Shown here: piece after piece, positions 1 to 8,050 of the stretch
Layout: every line of letters begins with the position of its first letter
Position numbering within the stretch: the first letter of the stretch is position 1
Assembly (NCBI RefSeq): GCF_009765685.1
Contig: NZ_LMUY01000033.1
Location: 1 to 35,908 of the forward strand
Direction: 5' to 3'
Source: Acidisphaera sp. L21
GTDB taxonomy: Bacteria > Pseudomonadota > Alphaproteobacteria > Acetobacterales > Acetobacteraceae
Length of the DNA stretch: 35,908 bases
The notes under the pieces: generated by a model
Database searches by the model: none
What the model was told of the DNA's origin: nothing
The model's input: the letters and a program-made list of their open reading frames with translations, nothing else
Made by a program: the position numbers and the translations under genes

Positions 1-1353
1 CTGCACCAGGGTCAGGAAATCGCCCATCAGCATGGCGAACCCGCCATCACCGGAGAGGCTGATGATTTGGCGACCTGGGAAGGCGGCCTGCGCCCCGATG
101 GCTTGCGGCATGGCATTGGCCATCGAGCCATGCACCAGCGACCCGATCAGCCGGCGCTTGCCGTTCATCTTCAAATAGCGCGCCGCCCAGATCGTTGGGG
201 TGCCCACGTCGAAGGTAAACACCGCGTCGTCGGACGCATATTCGCTGATGAGTTTGGCGAGGTGTTGGGGATGGATGGGTTTGCGGCCCGGCTTACCGGT
301 TGCGAGGTCATCCAACTCCTTGCGGGAATGGTGGTAGCGCGTAACACAGGCATCGAGATGCGCAGTGTCGGCCTTCGGCGTCAGTTTCGGCAGCAGGGCC
401 GCCAGCGTCGCCCCAACGTCGCCGACTAGTCCCAGGTCCAGCCGGGTGCGGCGGCCGAGGTTTTCCGGCCGCAGATCAATCTGCGCGATCTTCGCATCAG
501 TGGGGTAGAATTGGCGATATGGGAAATCCGTCCCAAGCATCAGCAACGTGTCGCAATCCAGCATGGCATGATAACCGGAGGCGAAACCGATCAGCCCCGT
601 CATCCCTACGTCGTAGGGGTTATCGTATTCGACGTATTCCTTGCCGCCGAGCGCATGCACCATGGGTGACTTCAGCGCCGCCCCAAGCTGCATGAGCGCG
701 TCATGGGCGCCAGCACAACCACGGCCGCATAGTAGCGTCACCCGCTTGCTGCCGTTTAGCAAGGTCGCAAGCGCTTCGAGTTCGGGCTCGGCTGGCACGA
801 CCACGGGTTGGCGCACGGCGATGGAGGCCGGGGCGGAGACGGGCACGTCATAGTCCATCAGCGCGATGTCGCCGGGGATCACCACCACGGCCACGCCGCG
901 ATGGCCCACGGCGGCGCGGATGGCGGATTCGAGCACCGCGGGGAGCTGGGACGGGTGGGAGACGAGTTCGCAATAATGCGAGCATTCGCGAAACAACTGG
1001 TCGGGGTGTGTTTCCTGGAAGAAGCCGCGCCCGATCTCCGCCGAGGGAATCTGCGCCGCAATCGCCAGCACCGGCACGCGAGACCGATGACAGTCGAACA
1101 GGCCGTTGATCAGATGTAGATTGCCCGGCCCGCAACTCCCCGCGCAGACGGCCAGTTCGCCGGTCAGATGCGCCTCCGCCCCGGCGGCGAAGGCGGCGGC
1201 TTCCTCGTGTCGGGTGTGGATCCAATCGATGTCACCACGCACCCGAAGCGATTCCGTGATGCCATTGAGGCTGTCCCCCACGACTCCGAAAATCCGGCGA
1301 ACACCCACGGAGTGAAGCATTTCAGTAATGATGTCGGCGACCTTCTTGGCCAT
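1..1353 (-). CDS. poxB: Pyruvate dehydrogenase (quinone), PoxB, 3' end outside window
   Basis: Thiamine-diphosphate flavoenzyme that oxidatively decarboxylates pyruvate to acetate and CO2 and passes electrons to ubiquinone at the membrane. The visible 451 codons start at ATG 1353 with an AGGGGG ribosome site about 7 bases upstream. The N-terminal TPP-family domain is clear ([10 protein letters not shown], then the catalytic Glu in [16 protein letters not shown]), followed by the strongly PoxB-like stretch [19 protein letters not shown] and [11 protein letters not shown]. The TPP/Mg motif [12 protein letters not shown] lies at the window edge. Family length is about 570-580 residues, so roughly 120 C-terminal residues, including the membrane-binding tail, are missing only because the window ends. 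It lies 120 bp downstream of a LysR gene on the same strand, a possible regulator. Close relatives are acetolactate synthase-type enzymes, but the PoxB-specific segments make that unlikely. Confidence 0.93.
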   Translation of the reverse strand, partial: MAKKVADIITEMLHSVGVRRIFGVVGDSLNGITESLRVRGDIDWIHTRHEEAAAFAAGAEAHLTGELAVCAGSCGPGNLHLINGLFDCHRSRVPVLAIAAQIPSAEIGRGFFQETHPDQLFRECSHYCELVSHPSQLPAVLESAIRAAVGHRGVAVVVIPGDIALMDYDVPVSAPASIAVRQPVVVPAEPELEALATLLNGSKRVTLLCGRGCAGAHDALMQLGAALKSPMVHALGGKEYVEYDNPYDVGMTGLIGFASGYHAMLDCDTLLMLGTDFPYRQFYPTDAKIAQIDLRPENLGRRTRLDLGLVGDVGATLAALLPKLTPKADTAHLDACVTRYHHSRKELDDLATGKPGRKPIHPQHLAKLISEYASDDAVFTFDVGTPTIWAARYLKMNGKRRLIGSLVHGSMANAMPQAIGAQAAFPGRQIISLSGDGGFAMLMGDFLTLVQ

Positions 1354-1386
1354 GTCGGACCCCCTGAACGATTGAGCGGCGGCGGG

Positions 1387-1415
1387 CTAGGCCCCGGCTA
1401 CTGCCAAAGGCCTAG
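1387..1415. promoter_or_regulatory. Inverted repeat between LysR gene and poxB
   Basis: Arms CTAGGCC (1387-1393) and GGCCTAG (1409-1415) are perfectly complementary with a 15-base spacer. They sit 34-62 bases before the poxB start and 59 bases after the LysR stop. With no following T-run, an operator for poxB is more likely than a terminator, but neither is demonstrated. Confidence 0.3.
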
Positions 1416-1473
1416 GTGAAGTAGCGCGGCGTTGCTCGATGCATTTCGCCGCCTTTGCACGCAACAATGGCCC

Positions 1474-2370
1474 TCACCCATTTGCCCCGTGCAGGAAATC
1501 TGCCACGTGACTGAAGAACGAGTCATGGAAATCACGCGCCGCGATCGAGAGTTCTCTGTCTCGCGCGAACACGATGGCGCTGCCAATCACGAGCGAGGGA
1601 ACCAGCGGCCGCACGACGAGACCGCGATCGGCAAATTCACTCGCTGTGTAGGGATCAACCACTGTCACCCCCGCCCCCTCCGCTGCCAGCAGGCACGCCA
1701 CCGATGACATTGACGTTTCAACCGAAACCCGGTGCGCGACGGATTGCAGCTTCACCTCGATGGGATGACGGCCATTGCGAAACCTTCCCAGCAGAATGAG
1801 ATGCTCGTCCTTCAAATCGTCGATCCGGACTGCCTTTTGCGTTCGGAAGCGATGGCCCGCCGGCGCCACGACGACGGCTTTGTCGTAGATCGGCGTCGCA
1901 GCGAGCGAGTTTCGCTGGAATGGAAAGGCGGTCACCCCGATCTCGAACTGGCCAGCCAGCACCCGCTCTCTGACGTCATTGGAAGAAAACGTCTCGAACA
2001 AAACGGAGATATGCGGACGGTCTTTACAGAATTGCGCCACGAAGCGCGGCAGGAAGCCGAACGCAACCGCTGGGAACCCGGCGATCTTCAGCTCCCCACC
2101 CCGGCCGGTGCGCAGATCGACGGCAAACTGCTGTATCCTCTCGAGCCCGGTGAATGATCGTTCCACCTCGGCCAGCAATGCTTGGGCCTCCGATGTTGGG
2201 ACAACCATGTTTCCGCGGCGGTGAAACAGGGAGAATCCGATATCCTGTTCCAGGTCCCGGATCAGCCGGCTGACTGCCGGCTGCGTGACATGAATGGACT
2301 CTGCGGCGGCGGTCATGGCACCGGTCCGCATCACTGCCCGAAACGCCTCGATTTGCCGGCTCTGGATCAT
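1474..2370 (-). CDS. LysR-family transcriptional regulator, OccR/NocR-like
   Basis: A 298-residue DNA-binding regulator of normal LysR length. Residues 1-60 form the winged HTH (RQIEAFRAVMRTGAMTAAAE, then VTQPAVSRLIRDLE), and residues about 90-290 the inducer-binding domain (LPRFVAQFCKDRPHISV). The N-terminus most resembles the opine-catabolism regulators OccR and NocR, which suggests a small amino-acid-like inducer; this is inference. The start ATG at 2370 gives the standard LysR N-terminus. The gene is divergent from the LuxR-type gene at 2476 and lies upstream of poxB on the same strand, so it could control either. A palindrome 13-24 bases ahead of its start is a candidate autoregulatory site. 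Confidence 0.9.
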   Translation of the reverse strand: MIQSRQIEAFRAVMRTGAMTAAAESIHVTQPAVSRLIRDLEQDIGFSLFHRRGNMVVPTSEAQALLAEVERSFTGLERIQQFAVDLRTGRGGELKIAGFPAVAFGFLPRFVAQFCKDRPHISVLFETFSSNDVRERVLAGQFEIGVTAFPFQRNSLAATPIYDKAVVVAPAGHRFRTQKAVRIDDLKDEHLILLGRFRNGRHPIEVKLQSVAHRVSVETSMSSVACLLAAEGAGVTVVDPYTASEFADRGLVVRPLVPSLVIGSAIVFARDRELSIAARDFHDSFFSHVADFLHGANG

Positions 2371-2382
2371 GCCTTAGCATAA

Positions 2383-2394
2383 CATTCCGGAATG
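2383..2394. promoter_or_regulatory. Perfect 12-bp palindrome, probable LysR operator
   Basis: CATTCCGGAATG is self-complementary and lies in the 105-bp divergent intergenic region between the LysR gene (start 2370) and the LuxR-type gene (start 2476). This is the usual position of a LysR autoregulatory and target site. Binding is inferred from position and symmetry only. Confidence 0.45.
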
Positions 2395-2475
2395 CTTGTC
2401 GATGCAATAGTCATTTGAATTTTTGAGACGGCGCTCGCATGTTGGGCGTATGACGGACGCTAGGAATGCCGGCCT

Positions 2476-3246
2476 ATGATCGCTCATACGTCACTTCCCG
2501 CTCTCGGCCGAATGGCTTTCACCGCACATCCGCGTATGGAGCCGTCCCCTTCCCTGCTCGACGCCCTTGGCGAGCCAGCGTTTTTGCTGACTGCGAATGC
2601 CGTCGTATTGCATGCTAATGCGCCGGGTATAGCGATGCTGGCCTCCCGCCAGGAGTTGAGTTGCACCGGCGGACGCTTGCAAAGCTTGAGCGGGCAGGAA
2701 ACGGCCGCCATTGAGGCCATCGTAGCTGAAATGTCACGCAAGCCCGAGGCGGTGGCGCCAATCCGCAACGTGACGATCGCACCTAGCGGTGGCCGAGCCT
2801 CGCTCGTACTGACGTTCATGCGCTGGAAGGGAACAGTGGAACCTCACGTGTTGGCGATCATTCAGGCCGGGACGGTGAGTGTCATCGGTGCCGCCAGCCG
2901 GTTTGGCTTGACCACGATGGAGGCCGTTCTTGCCGAGGACCTGCTGACAGGTGCGCAACTCAAGGATATCGCCGCCCGGCGCGGACGGCGCATCAGCACG
3001 CTCCGGACGCAACTATCCCGGCTGATGGCCAAGACCGGCACGAACCGGCAGGCCGAACTTGTGAGCCTGTTGATGCGAACGGATTTGGCCCAACGGGCCT
3101 CGCCAGACACACCGGCCCTCCAACCTAGCCGGTCGCACGGCGCCCGGGCACATGCGGAGCTGTTTCACATCAATGACAATGAGGTGGATCGGCCGCGGAA
3201 CACGCCGAAGACGAGAAGGCCAAGCCTAAGTAGCGCACGCTACTGA
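2476..3246 (+). CDS. LuxR-type HTH regulator with PAS-like N-terminus
   Basis: A 256-residue protein. Residues about 25-135 look like a degenerate PAS/sensor segment (LDALGEPAFLLTANAVVLHA, then a beta-rich stretch). Residues about 137-200 carry a LuxR/GerE-type HTH in the variant FGLTTMEAVLAEDLLTG...STLRTQLSRLMAKTGTNRQAELVSLL, in which TNRQAELV is typical. The start at 2476 has AGGA about 10 bases upstream; Met13 and Met21 are alternatives. The last 50 residues are low complexity and basic and may be poorly conserved. The gene is divergent from a LysR gene and its 3' end overlaps the convergent monooxygenase gene by 7 bases. Its targets are unknown. Confidence 0.8.
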   Translation: MIAHTSLPALGRMAFTAHPRMEPSPSLLDALGEPAFLLTANAVVLHANAPGIAMLASRQELSCTGGRLQSLSGQETAAIEAIVAEMSRKPEAVAPIRNVTIAPSGGRASLVLTFMRWKGTVEPHVLAIIQAGTVSVIGAASRFGLTTMEAVLAEDLLTGAQLKDIAARRGRRISTLRTQLSRLMAKTGTNRQAELVSLLMRTDLAQRASPDTPALQPSRSHGARAHAELFHINDNEVDRPRNTPKTRRPSLSSARY

Positions 3247-4571
3247 TAGCGGCTGCTGGGTCGATCGAGGCCGAGCCGGGTTCGTAAGGTGCCGTCTTCG
3301 TAGCGTGTGCGGTAAAGCCCGCGTCGCTGCAGCTCTGGTACCACCATGTCCACGAAATCCACCAGTCCGGCGGGGGTGTAGACGGGCAGTAGATTGAACC
3401 CGTCCGCGGCACCACTGCCGAACCATTCCTCCATGTGGTCTACGACCTGCCCGGGCGTCCCGATGATCTGGCAATGACCATTGCCAGCCGCGATCGCCAG
3501 ATAAAGTTGCCGGATGGTGAGGTTCTGCCGCTGCGCCATGTCGTACATCACCTGCCCCCTGCTCTGCCGCCACTGCGGCAATAGCGGCACCGGGCCGTCC
3601 ACCGGGTAAGCACTGAGATCGCCCATCGAAAACGCGAGCTGGGACAGCCCGACCACGGGATCGACGAGCGCTTGCAGCGCCTCGTATTTGTCACGTGCCT
3701 CCTGCGCCGTGTTCCCGACGATCGCCATCATTCCAGGCATGATCTTCAGCGCGTTCGGGTGGCGGCCAAATCGGGCCATGCGCCCCTTGACGGTGGCGTA
3801 GTATTCCTGGGCCGTCTGCAGGGTCGGGGCGGCAACGTAGATGACGTCGGCGGTTTCGGCTGCCAACTCGCGACCCGGCTCAGACGCCCCTGCCTGGACG
3901 ATTACCGGGCGGCCCTGCGGCGTGCGTGCAACGTTCAGCGGGCCGCGCACCTGAAAATGCTGGCCCCGATGGTGCAAGACGTGTTGCCTTGCAGGGTCGT
4001 AATTGATCCCGGTCGTTTGATCGCGGATGAACGCATCGTCGTCCCAGCTATCCCACAGGCCGCACACGACCTCCACGAATTCACCAGCCCGCGCGTAGCG
4101 TTCGTTCGGTGGCGGCATCACCGAAGCGCCGAAGTTCTGCGCCTCCATGTCGGTATGCGATGTGACGACGTTCCACCCGGCGCGGCCCCGGCTGATGTGG
4201 TCCAGCGATGCGAATTTGCGGGCAACATGGTACGGCTCGTTCCATGTGGTGGAGGCGGTGGCGACGAGGCCGATATGATCCGTCACCATCGCGAGAGCCG
4301 ATAGCAGCGTCAGCGGCTCGAAATGCACGTTGTTGGCTTGGCGAGGGAGCGCCCCAGCAGGCTCGTCATAGGACCGAATACCAACCCCGTCGGCCAGGAA
4401 GGCCATGTCGAACAAGCCGCGTTCGGCGGTTTGCGCCATGTGGATGTAGTGGCGGAGATCCATGTTGCCGCCAGCATTGGCATCGGGATGGCGCCACGCC
4501 GCCGGGTGATAGCCGAGGCCCGCCATAGATACGCCAAGCTTGATCTGAGGACGGGACGGGGCGGCCATCAT
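3240..4571 (-). CDS. LLM-class flavin-dependent monooxygenase, NtaA/SnaA/DszA/DmoA family (LLM-A)
   Basis: A 443-residue luciferase-like monooxygenase that would use FMNH2 from a separate reductase and O2. The N-terminal GVSMAGLGYHPAAWRHPDA, the FMN-site region (ALAMVTDHIGLVATASTTWNEPYHVARKFASLDHIS), GRAGWNVVTS and GPLNVARTPQGRPVIVQAGAS are hallmarks of the NtaA family, whose members act on nitrilotriacetate, dibenzothiophene sulfone, dimethylsulfide and related compounds. The substrate is unknown here. AGGAG precedes tandem ATGs at 4571 and 4568, so the start is uncertain by one codon. The gene is divergent from the LysR gene at 4657, its likely regulator. It is a close paralogue of the gene at 26172-27542. 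The glycine pair usually preceding GRAGWN is S-R here. No reductase gene was seen in the window. Confidence 0.92.
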   Translation of the reverse strand: MMAAPSRPQIKLGVSMAGLGYHPAAWRHPDANAGGNMDLRHYIHMAQTAERGLFDMAFLADGVGIRSYDEPAGALPRQANNVHFEPLTLLSALAMVTDHIGLVATASTTWNEPYHVARKFASLDHISRGRAGWNVVTSHTDMEAQNFGASVMPPPNERYARAGEFVEVVCGLWDSWDDDAFIRDQTTGINYDPARQHVLHHRGQHFQVRGPLNVARTPQGRPVIVQAGASEPGRELAAETADVIYVAAPTLQTAQEYYATVKGRMARFGRHPNALKIMPGMMAIVGNTAQEARDKYEALQALVDPVVGLSQLAFSMGDLSAYPVDGPVPLLPQWRQSRGQVMYDMAQRQNLTIRQLYLAIAAGNGHCQIIGTPGQVVDHMEEWFGSGAADGFNLLPVYTPAGLVDFVDMVVPELQRRGLYRTRYEDGTLRTRLGLDRPSSRYQ

Positions 4572-4610
4572 GCAATCTCCTGTGCAACACTAGCAGCATA
4601 CCTCGAAACT

Positions 4611-4641
4611 AGGGCAAACCACTTGTGCTGGCAGCTGCCCT
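4611..4641. promoter_or_regulatory. Inverted repeat in LLM-A/LysR divergent promoter region
   Basis: AGGGCA (4611-4616) and TGCCCT (4636-4641) are complementary arms, and a GCAGCTGC palindrome (4631-4638) overlaps the right arm. They occupy the 85-bp gap between the divergent monooxygenase and LysR genes, where a LysR protein would normally bind. Evidence is position and symmetry only. Confidence 0.3.
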
Positions 4642-4656
4642 CAGCTTTTCTAGGTC

Positions 4657-5565
4657 ATGCGTCGCGAACTGCCTGCATTGAATGCCCTACGCGCCTTCGA
4701 GGCCGCTGCCCGGCTTGGCGGGTTTGCGATCGCGGCGCACGAGCTAGGGGTGACGGCGGGGGCAGTATCGCGGCATGTGAAGCTGTTGGAGGAGCGCACT
4801 GGGGTGATGCTGTTCGAGCGTCGCCCTCGGTCTCTAGTGCTGACGCCGCGAGGACGCGATTTGTTGGCCGTGGTCGGTGAAAGTTTTGATCGACTAGATG
4901 CTGGGACGCGAGCCGTGCTGCGGCCGGCGCCACGATCCCGGCTGAAGGTAAACGTGCAAACCAGCCTGGCGATCGGCTGGATGCTGGCCAGACTAGGCCG
5001 GTTTCACCGGGATCGGCCGGAGCTCGAGTTGGAACTATCTACTCACATCGACACGCCGGATCTTCGCGCGGGACACATCGATGCGGCAATCCTGCATGGG
5101 CATGGCCCATGGCCTGGCGTGGTGTCGCACTTCCTATTCGGAGATCGACTGCAGCCAGTTTGCAGTCCTCGCTATTCAATGGAACGAGAACTGCGCACGG
5201 CCGAACCTGCCATGTTATTGGCGGAAACGCTGATCATATCCCACACCGCACGGGACGACTGGACAGAGTGGTTTAGCCACGCCGGACTCCGCGGTGTTCG
5301 GCCACAGCGCACCATGACATTCGGATCGTCGCTGCTGCCGGCTCAAGCGGCTCTGCATGGGCTGGGGGTAGCGCTCGTGGATCTGGCACTGATTGGAGAT
5401 CACTTGGAGGCTGGGCGCCTGCTTGTCTTGGCGAACCTACCACCGCTGGTTCGTGGTTCAGGATATTATCTAGCCTATGCGCCGGGCCGGCACGAAGATG
5501 GGATGATTCAGGCATTTCGGCAGTGGCTGCTAGCTGAAGTCGCTGCCACGCAGAAGGCAATGTAA
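4657..5565 (+). CDS. LysR-family transcriptional regulator, GcvA-like
   Basis: A 302-residue LysR protein. The N-terminus LPALNALRAFEAAARLGGFAIAAHELGVTAGAVSRHVKLLEE is the GcvA-type winged HTH (residues about 5-65), in which AVSRHVK replaces the commoner AVSRQIR. The inducer-binding domain follows, with RLGRFHRDRPELELELSTH and DLRAGHIDAAILHG. It is divergently transcribed from the flavin monooxygenase gene LLM-A, 85 bp away, and probably controls it; that pairing is inference from the usual LysR arrangement. The ribosome site is weak (TAGG before ATG 4657). The codons and base composition look slightly more AT-rich than the right half of the window, but this was judged by eye. Confidence 0.9.
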   Translation: MRRELPALNALRAFEAAARLGGFAIAAHELGVTAGAVSRHVKLLEERTGVMLFERRPRSLVLTPRGRDLLAVVGESFDRLDAGTRAVLRPAPRSRLKVNVQTSLAIGWMLARLGRFHRDRPELELELSTHIDTPDLRAGHIDAAILHGHGPWPGVVSHFLFGDRLQPVCSPRYSMERELRTAEPAMLLAETLIISHTARDDWTEWFSHAGLRGVRPQRTMTFGSSLLPAQAALHGLGVALVDLALIGDHLEAGRLLVLANLPPLVRGSGYYLAYAPGRHEDGMIQAFRQWLLAEVAATQKAM

Positions 5566-5604
5566 TGCGTCTTCGCCTGGCGCCCGTTGCTACTCAGCGT
5601 TGCG

Positions 5605-5626
5605 CGAGTTGACGGCCGTCAACTCG
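5605..5626. other. parS centromere-like site of RepAB partition system
   Basis: A perfect 22-bp palindrome whose 16-bp core GTTGACGGCCGTCAAC (5608-5623) matches the repABC parS consensus GTTnnnnGCnnnnAAC at every fixed base. It lies 91 bp upstream of repA, where its cognate RepB would nucleate. Sites of this type are established targets of RepB in alphaproteobacterial repABC replicons; binding by this RepB is inferred. Confidence 0.85.
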
Positions 5627-5663
5627 TCCGCTTGTCATTTGCACCAAGTGCGCGACTTAATGT

Positions 5664-5704
5664 AGATGCGCTAAAGTTCGCCGGGAACGGTTTGAAGCGC
5701 ATCT
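5664..5704 (+). promoter_or_regulatory. Stem-loop in the repA leader next to the ribosome binding site
   Basis: AGATGCGCT (5664-5672) pairs with AGCGCATCT (5696-5704) over nine perfect base pairs. A nested GTTC/GAAC stem (5676-5679 with 5685-5688) lies inside the loop. The outer stem ends immediately before the GAGGAG ribosome site (5705-5710) of repA, so the structure could affect translation or act as a DNA operator for RepA/RepB. Function is inferred. Confidence 0.45.
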
Positions 5705-5716
5705 GAGGAGTTCAGC

Positions 5717-6931
5717 ATGGACGGTGTAGTTGGTAAAGACGAACTCTACCGCGACATTGATGCCATCATCAGCGCTCATGCGCAAAATCTCTCAGATAAG
5801 TTGCAAGCCCATCGCCTGGAGTTGTTCCCACCGGCAGCAGAGAAAACACTGCGGCCGTTCCAGGTGAGCGAAGCAGCCAAGTTGCTGGGGGTGAAAAGCG
5901 GATATCTGCGCAATTTGTCACTGGAGGGGAAAGGTCCCTCTCCCCAACTCAGCGCTGGCGGCCGACGGTCCTATACCGCAGCACAGATCCAGGAATTGCG
6001 GCACTATCTGGACGCCAATGGCCGCGCAAGCCGCCGCTACGTGCCGAAACGGGCCGAAGCAGAGCATCTGCAGGTCGTGGCCGTCGTGAACTTCAAGGGC
6101 GGCAGCGGGAAGACCACCACCGCGGCTCATCTGACCCAGCACCTTGCCCTCTCCGGCCACCGCGTGCTGGCCGTGGACTTGGATCCACAGGCAAGCCTAT
6201 CGGCGTTATTCGGCTTTCACCCGGAATACGATGTGGGTCTCAACGAGACCATATATGCCGCCCTCCGCTATGACGACGAACGCCGGCCGTTGGCGGAGAT
6301 CATCAAGCCGACCAACTTCCCCGGCCTGCATATCGTGCCAGGCAATATCGAATTGATGGAGTTCGAATACGACACCCCCCGCATGCTGGCCGCTCAGGAC
6401 GGCGCGTCAGGCGAGCCTGCGTTTTTCGCCCGCCTTCACGCGGCCCTCGCTGAGGTGGCAGACCAGTACGACGTAGTGGTGATCGATTGTCCGCCGCAGC
6501 TTGGCTACCTCACCATGTCGGCCCTATGTGCGGCGACAGGGGTGTTGATCACCGTGCATCCGCAGATGTTGGACGTTATGTCCATGTGTCAGTTCCTGTT
6601 GATGATGGGTGATATACTGGGCCATCTGAAGCGGGCGGGCGGTAGCATGGGATATGACTGGCTGCGCTACTTGATCACCCGCTATGAACCCTCCGATGGG
6701 CCACAGACGCAGATGGTGACCTTCCTGCGCTCGCTGTTCGACCAATACGTCCTGCTGCACCCGATGCTGAAGAGTGTGGCCATCTCCGACGCCGGCATCA
6801 CCAAGCAGACGCTGTACGAGGTAGAGCGACGCCAGTTTACCGCCGCCACCTACGACCGGGCGATGGAATCGCTGGACGCGGTGAATGGCGAGATTGAACG
6901 ATTGATCCACGGCGCATGGGGCCGAACCTGA
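5717..6931 (+). CDS. repA: Plasmid partition ATPase RepA (ParA family)
   Basis: A 404-residue ParA-type ATPase of the RepA subfamily that moves and positions plasmid copies together with RepB and parS. Residues about 46-100 form a MerR-like HTH for operator binding (VSEAAKLLGVKSGYLRNLSLE, then GGRRSYTAAQIQELR). The deviant Walker A motif KGGSGKTT is at 127-134, DLDPQAS at 154-160 and the Walker B segment VVIDCPP at 254-260. This length and HTH-plus-ATPase layout match RepA of repABC plasmids, not the short chromosomal ParA. GAGGAG lies 6 bases before ATG 5717. The stop overlaps the repB start (TGATG). It is preceded by parS and a leader stem-loop, which are probably involved in autoregulation. 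A repC initiator does not follow repB. Confidence 0.95.
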   Translation: MDGVVGKDELYRDIDAIISAHAQNLSDKLQAHRLELFPPAAEKTLRPFQVSEAAKLLGVKSGYLRNLSLEGKGPSPQLSAGGRRSYTAAQIQELRHYLDANGRASRRYVPKRAEAEHLQVVAVVNFKGGSGKTTTAAHLTQHLALSGHRVLAVDLDPQASLSALFGFHPEYDVGLNETIYAALRYDDERRPLAEIIKPTNFPGLHIVPGNIELMEFEYDTPRMLAAQDGASGEPAFFARLHAALAEVADQYDVVVIDCPPQLGYLTMSALCAATGVLITVHPQMLDVMSMCQFLLMMGDILGHLKRAGGSMGYDWLRYLITRYEPSDGPQTQMVTFLRSLFDQYVLLHPMLKSVAISDAGITKQTLYEVERRQFTAATYDRAMESLDAVNGEIERLIHGAWGRT

Positions 6932-7974
6932 TGTCGCGCAAGAACCTGTTGGCCAGCATCACCGGCAGCAAACCCACAGCGCCGGAGGGCACGCCGCCGT
7001 TGGCTGCCCGTCCATCAACGCCGGGTTTGTCCAGCCGCGGCGCCTTGGGGGCGGTAACCCGCACCATCGACACATTGGCAGCCCGAGCCAGCACCGCGAA
7101 GGAGTTGGAGGCACGGTTGGCCAACGGCGCCACCGTCGTGGATCTAACCCCGGCGCTGGTCGATCGCTCCTTCGTAGATGACCGCATGCCCGGGTCGGAA
7201 GAGAGCTACGCCGAATTGCTGGAGGCAATCCGGCAGACTGGGCAGGAGTCCCCAATCCTCGTGCGCCCGCATCCGCAGCAGACTGGGCGCTTCCAGGCTG
7301 CGTTCGGGCATCGCCGGCTGCGGGCAGCCGCCGAATTAGGTCGGCCGGTTCGGGCGATCGTGCGACAGCTTTCTGACCTCGAGTTGGTGCTGGCGCAAGG
7401 CCAGGAAAACAGTGCCCGGGCCGACCTGTCCTTCATCGAGCGGGCGCGCTTTGCCAAGCGGCTGGAGGATCTTGGCTACACCCGCGACACCATCATGACT
7501 GCGTTGGGGATCGACAAGACCACCCTCTCCCGCCTGATCTCGGTTGCGACGGAGATCCCGTCGGCGATGATCGAGGCCGTGGGCGCGGCACCCGGTGTTG
7601 GCCGGGACCGTTGGATGGAGTTGGTGGGTTTGCTGCGCAATGCTGGCGTCTCGCCCGGTGCGGAGGCTTTGGTGCGCACGACCGATTTCACCGCCCTGCC
7701 CTCAGATGACAGGTTCGGCGCCTTGCACCGCGCCTTCTCCGACCCGGCGCCCTCCTCTGTGTCGTTGCCCCACCCCGCCGATACCGCCCGACCGCCACGC
7801 GCCCGGTCAACTTACTGGGCGACGGAGGACGGCAAGCGTTTGGTGAAGATCACGGCCAGCGATCGGGCCTTTGTGCTGACGATCGACGCCAAGGCGGCGC
7901 CGGCATTCGGCGAGTTTCTGCTGGCCGAAATGGAGCAGCTCTACGACACCTACCGCACCCGCTTTAAGCGCTAA
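6931..7974 (+). CDS. repB: Plasmid partition protein RepB (ParB family)
   Basis: A 347-residue ParB-type centromere-binding protein, partner of RepA. The start chosen is ATG 6931, which overlaps the repA stop as TGATG and gives the typical MSRKNLLASI N-terminus; an in-frame upstream ATG at 6916 is less likely. Residues about 70-165 form the ParB N-terminal CTPase domain (RQTGQESPILVRPHP, GHRRLRAAAELG at 126-137, QGQENSARADLS at 156-167). The HTH is at about 181-205 (LGYTRDTIMTALGIDKTTLSRLI). The C-terminal third is a proline-rich linker and a dimerisation segment. Iterons begin 6 bp after its stop. Confidence 0.94.
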   Translation: MSRKNLLASITGSKPTAPEGTPPLAARPSTPGLSSRGALGAVTRTIDTLAARASTAKELEARLANGATVVDLTPALVDRSFVDDRMPGSEESYAELLEAIRQTGQESPILVRPHPQQTGRFQAAFGHRRLRAAAELGRPVRAIVRQLSDLELVLAQGQENSARADLSFIERARFAKRLEDLGYTRDTIMTALGIDKTTLSRLISVATEIPSAMIEAVGAAPGVGRDRWMELVGLLRNAGVSPGAEALVRTTDFTALPSDDRFGALHRAFSDPAPSSVSLPHPADTARPPRARSTYWATEDGKRLVKITASDRAFVLTIDAKAAPAFGEFLLAEMEQLYDTYRTRFKR

Positions 7975-7979
7975 TCCGG

Positions 7980-8046
7980 TTGGACTTTTGCGGGAGCCAG
8001 GCCTTGGACTTTTGTGGGATGGTGTCCCAGTTTGGACTTTTGCGGG
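7980..8046 (+). repeat. Three direct iterons downstream of repB
   Basis: TTGGACTTTTGCGGG occurs at 7980-7994 and 8032-8046, with TTGGACTTTTGTGGG (one change) at 8004-8018. Starts are 24 and 28 bases apart. They fill the 76-bp gap between the convergent repB and initiator genes. The same 15-mer recurs in inverted orientation at the other side of the initiator gene, so these are probably its binding sites for replication or copy-number control. Confidence 0.85.
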
Positions 8047-8050
8047 CGCG

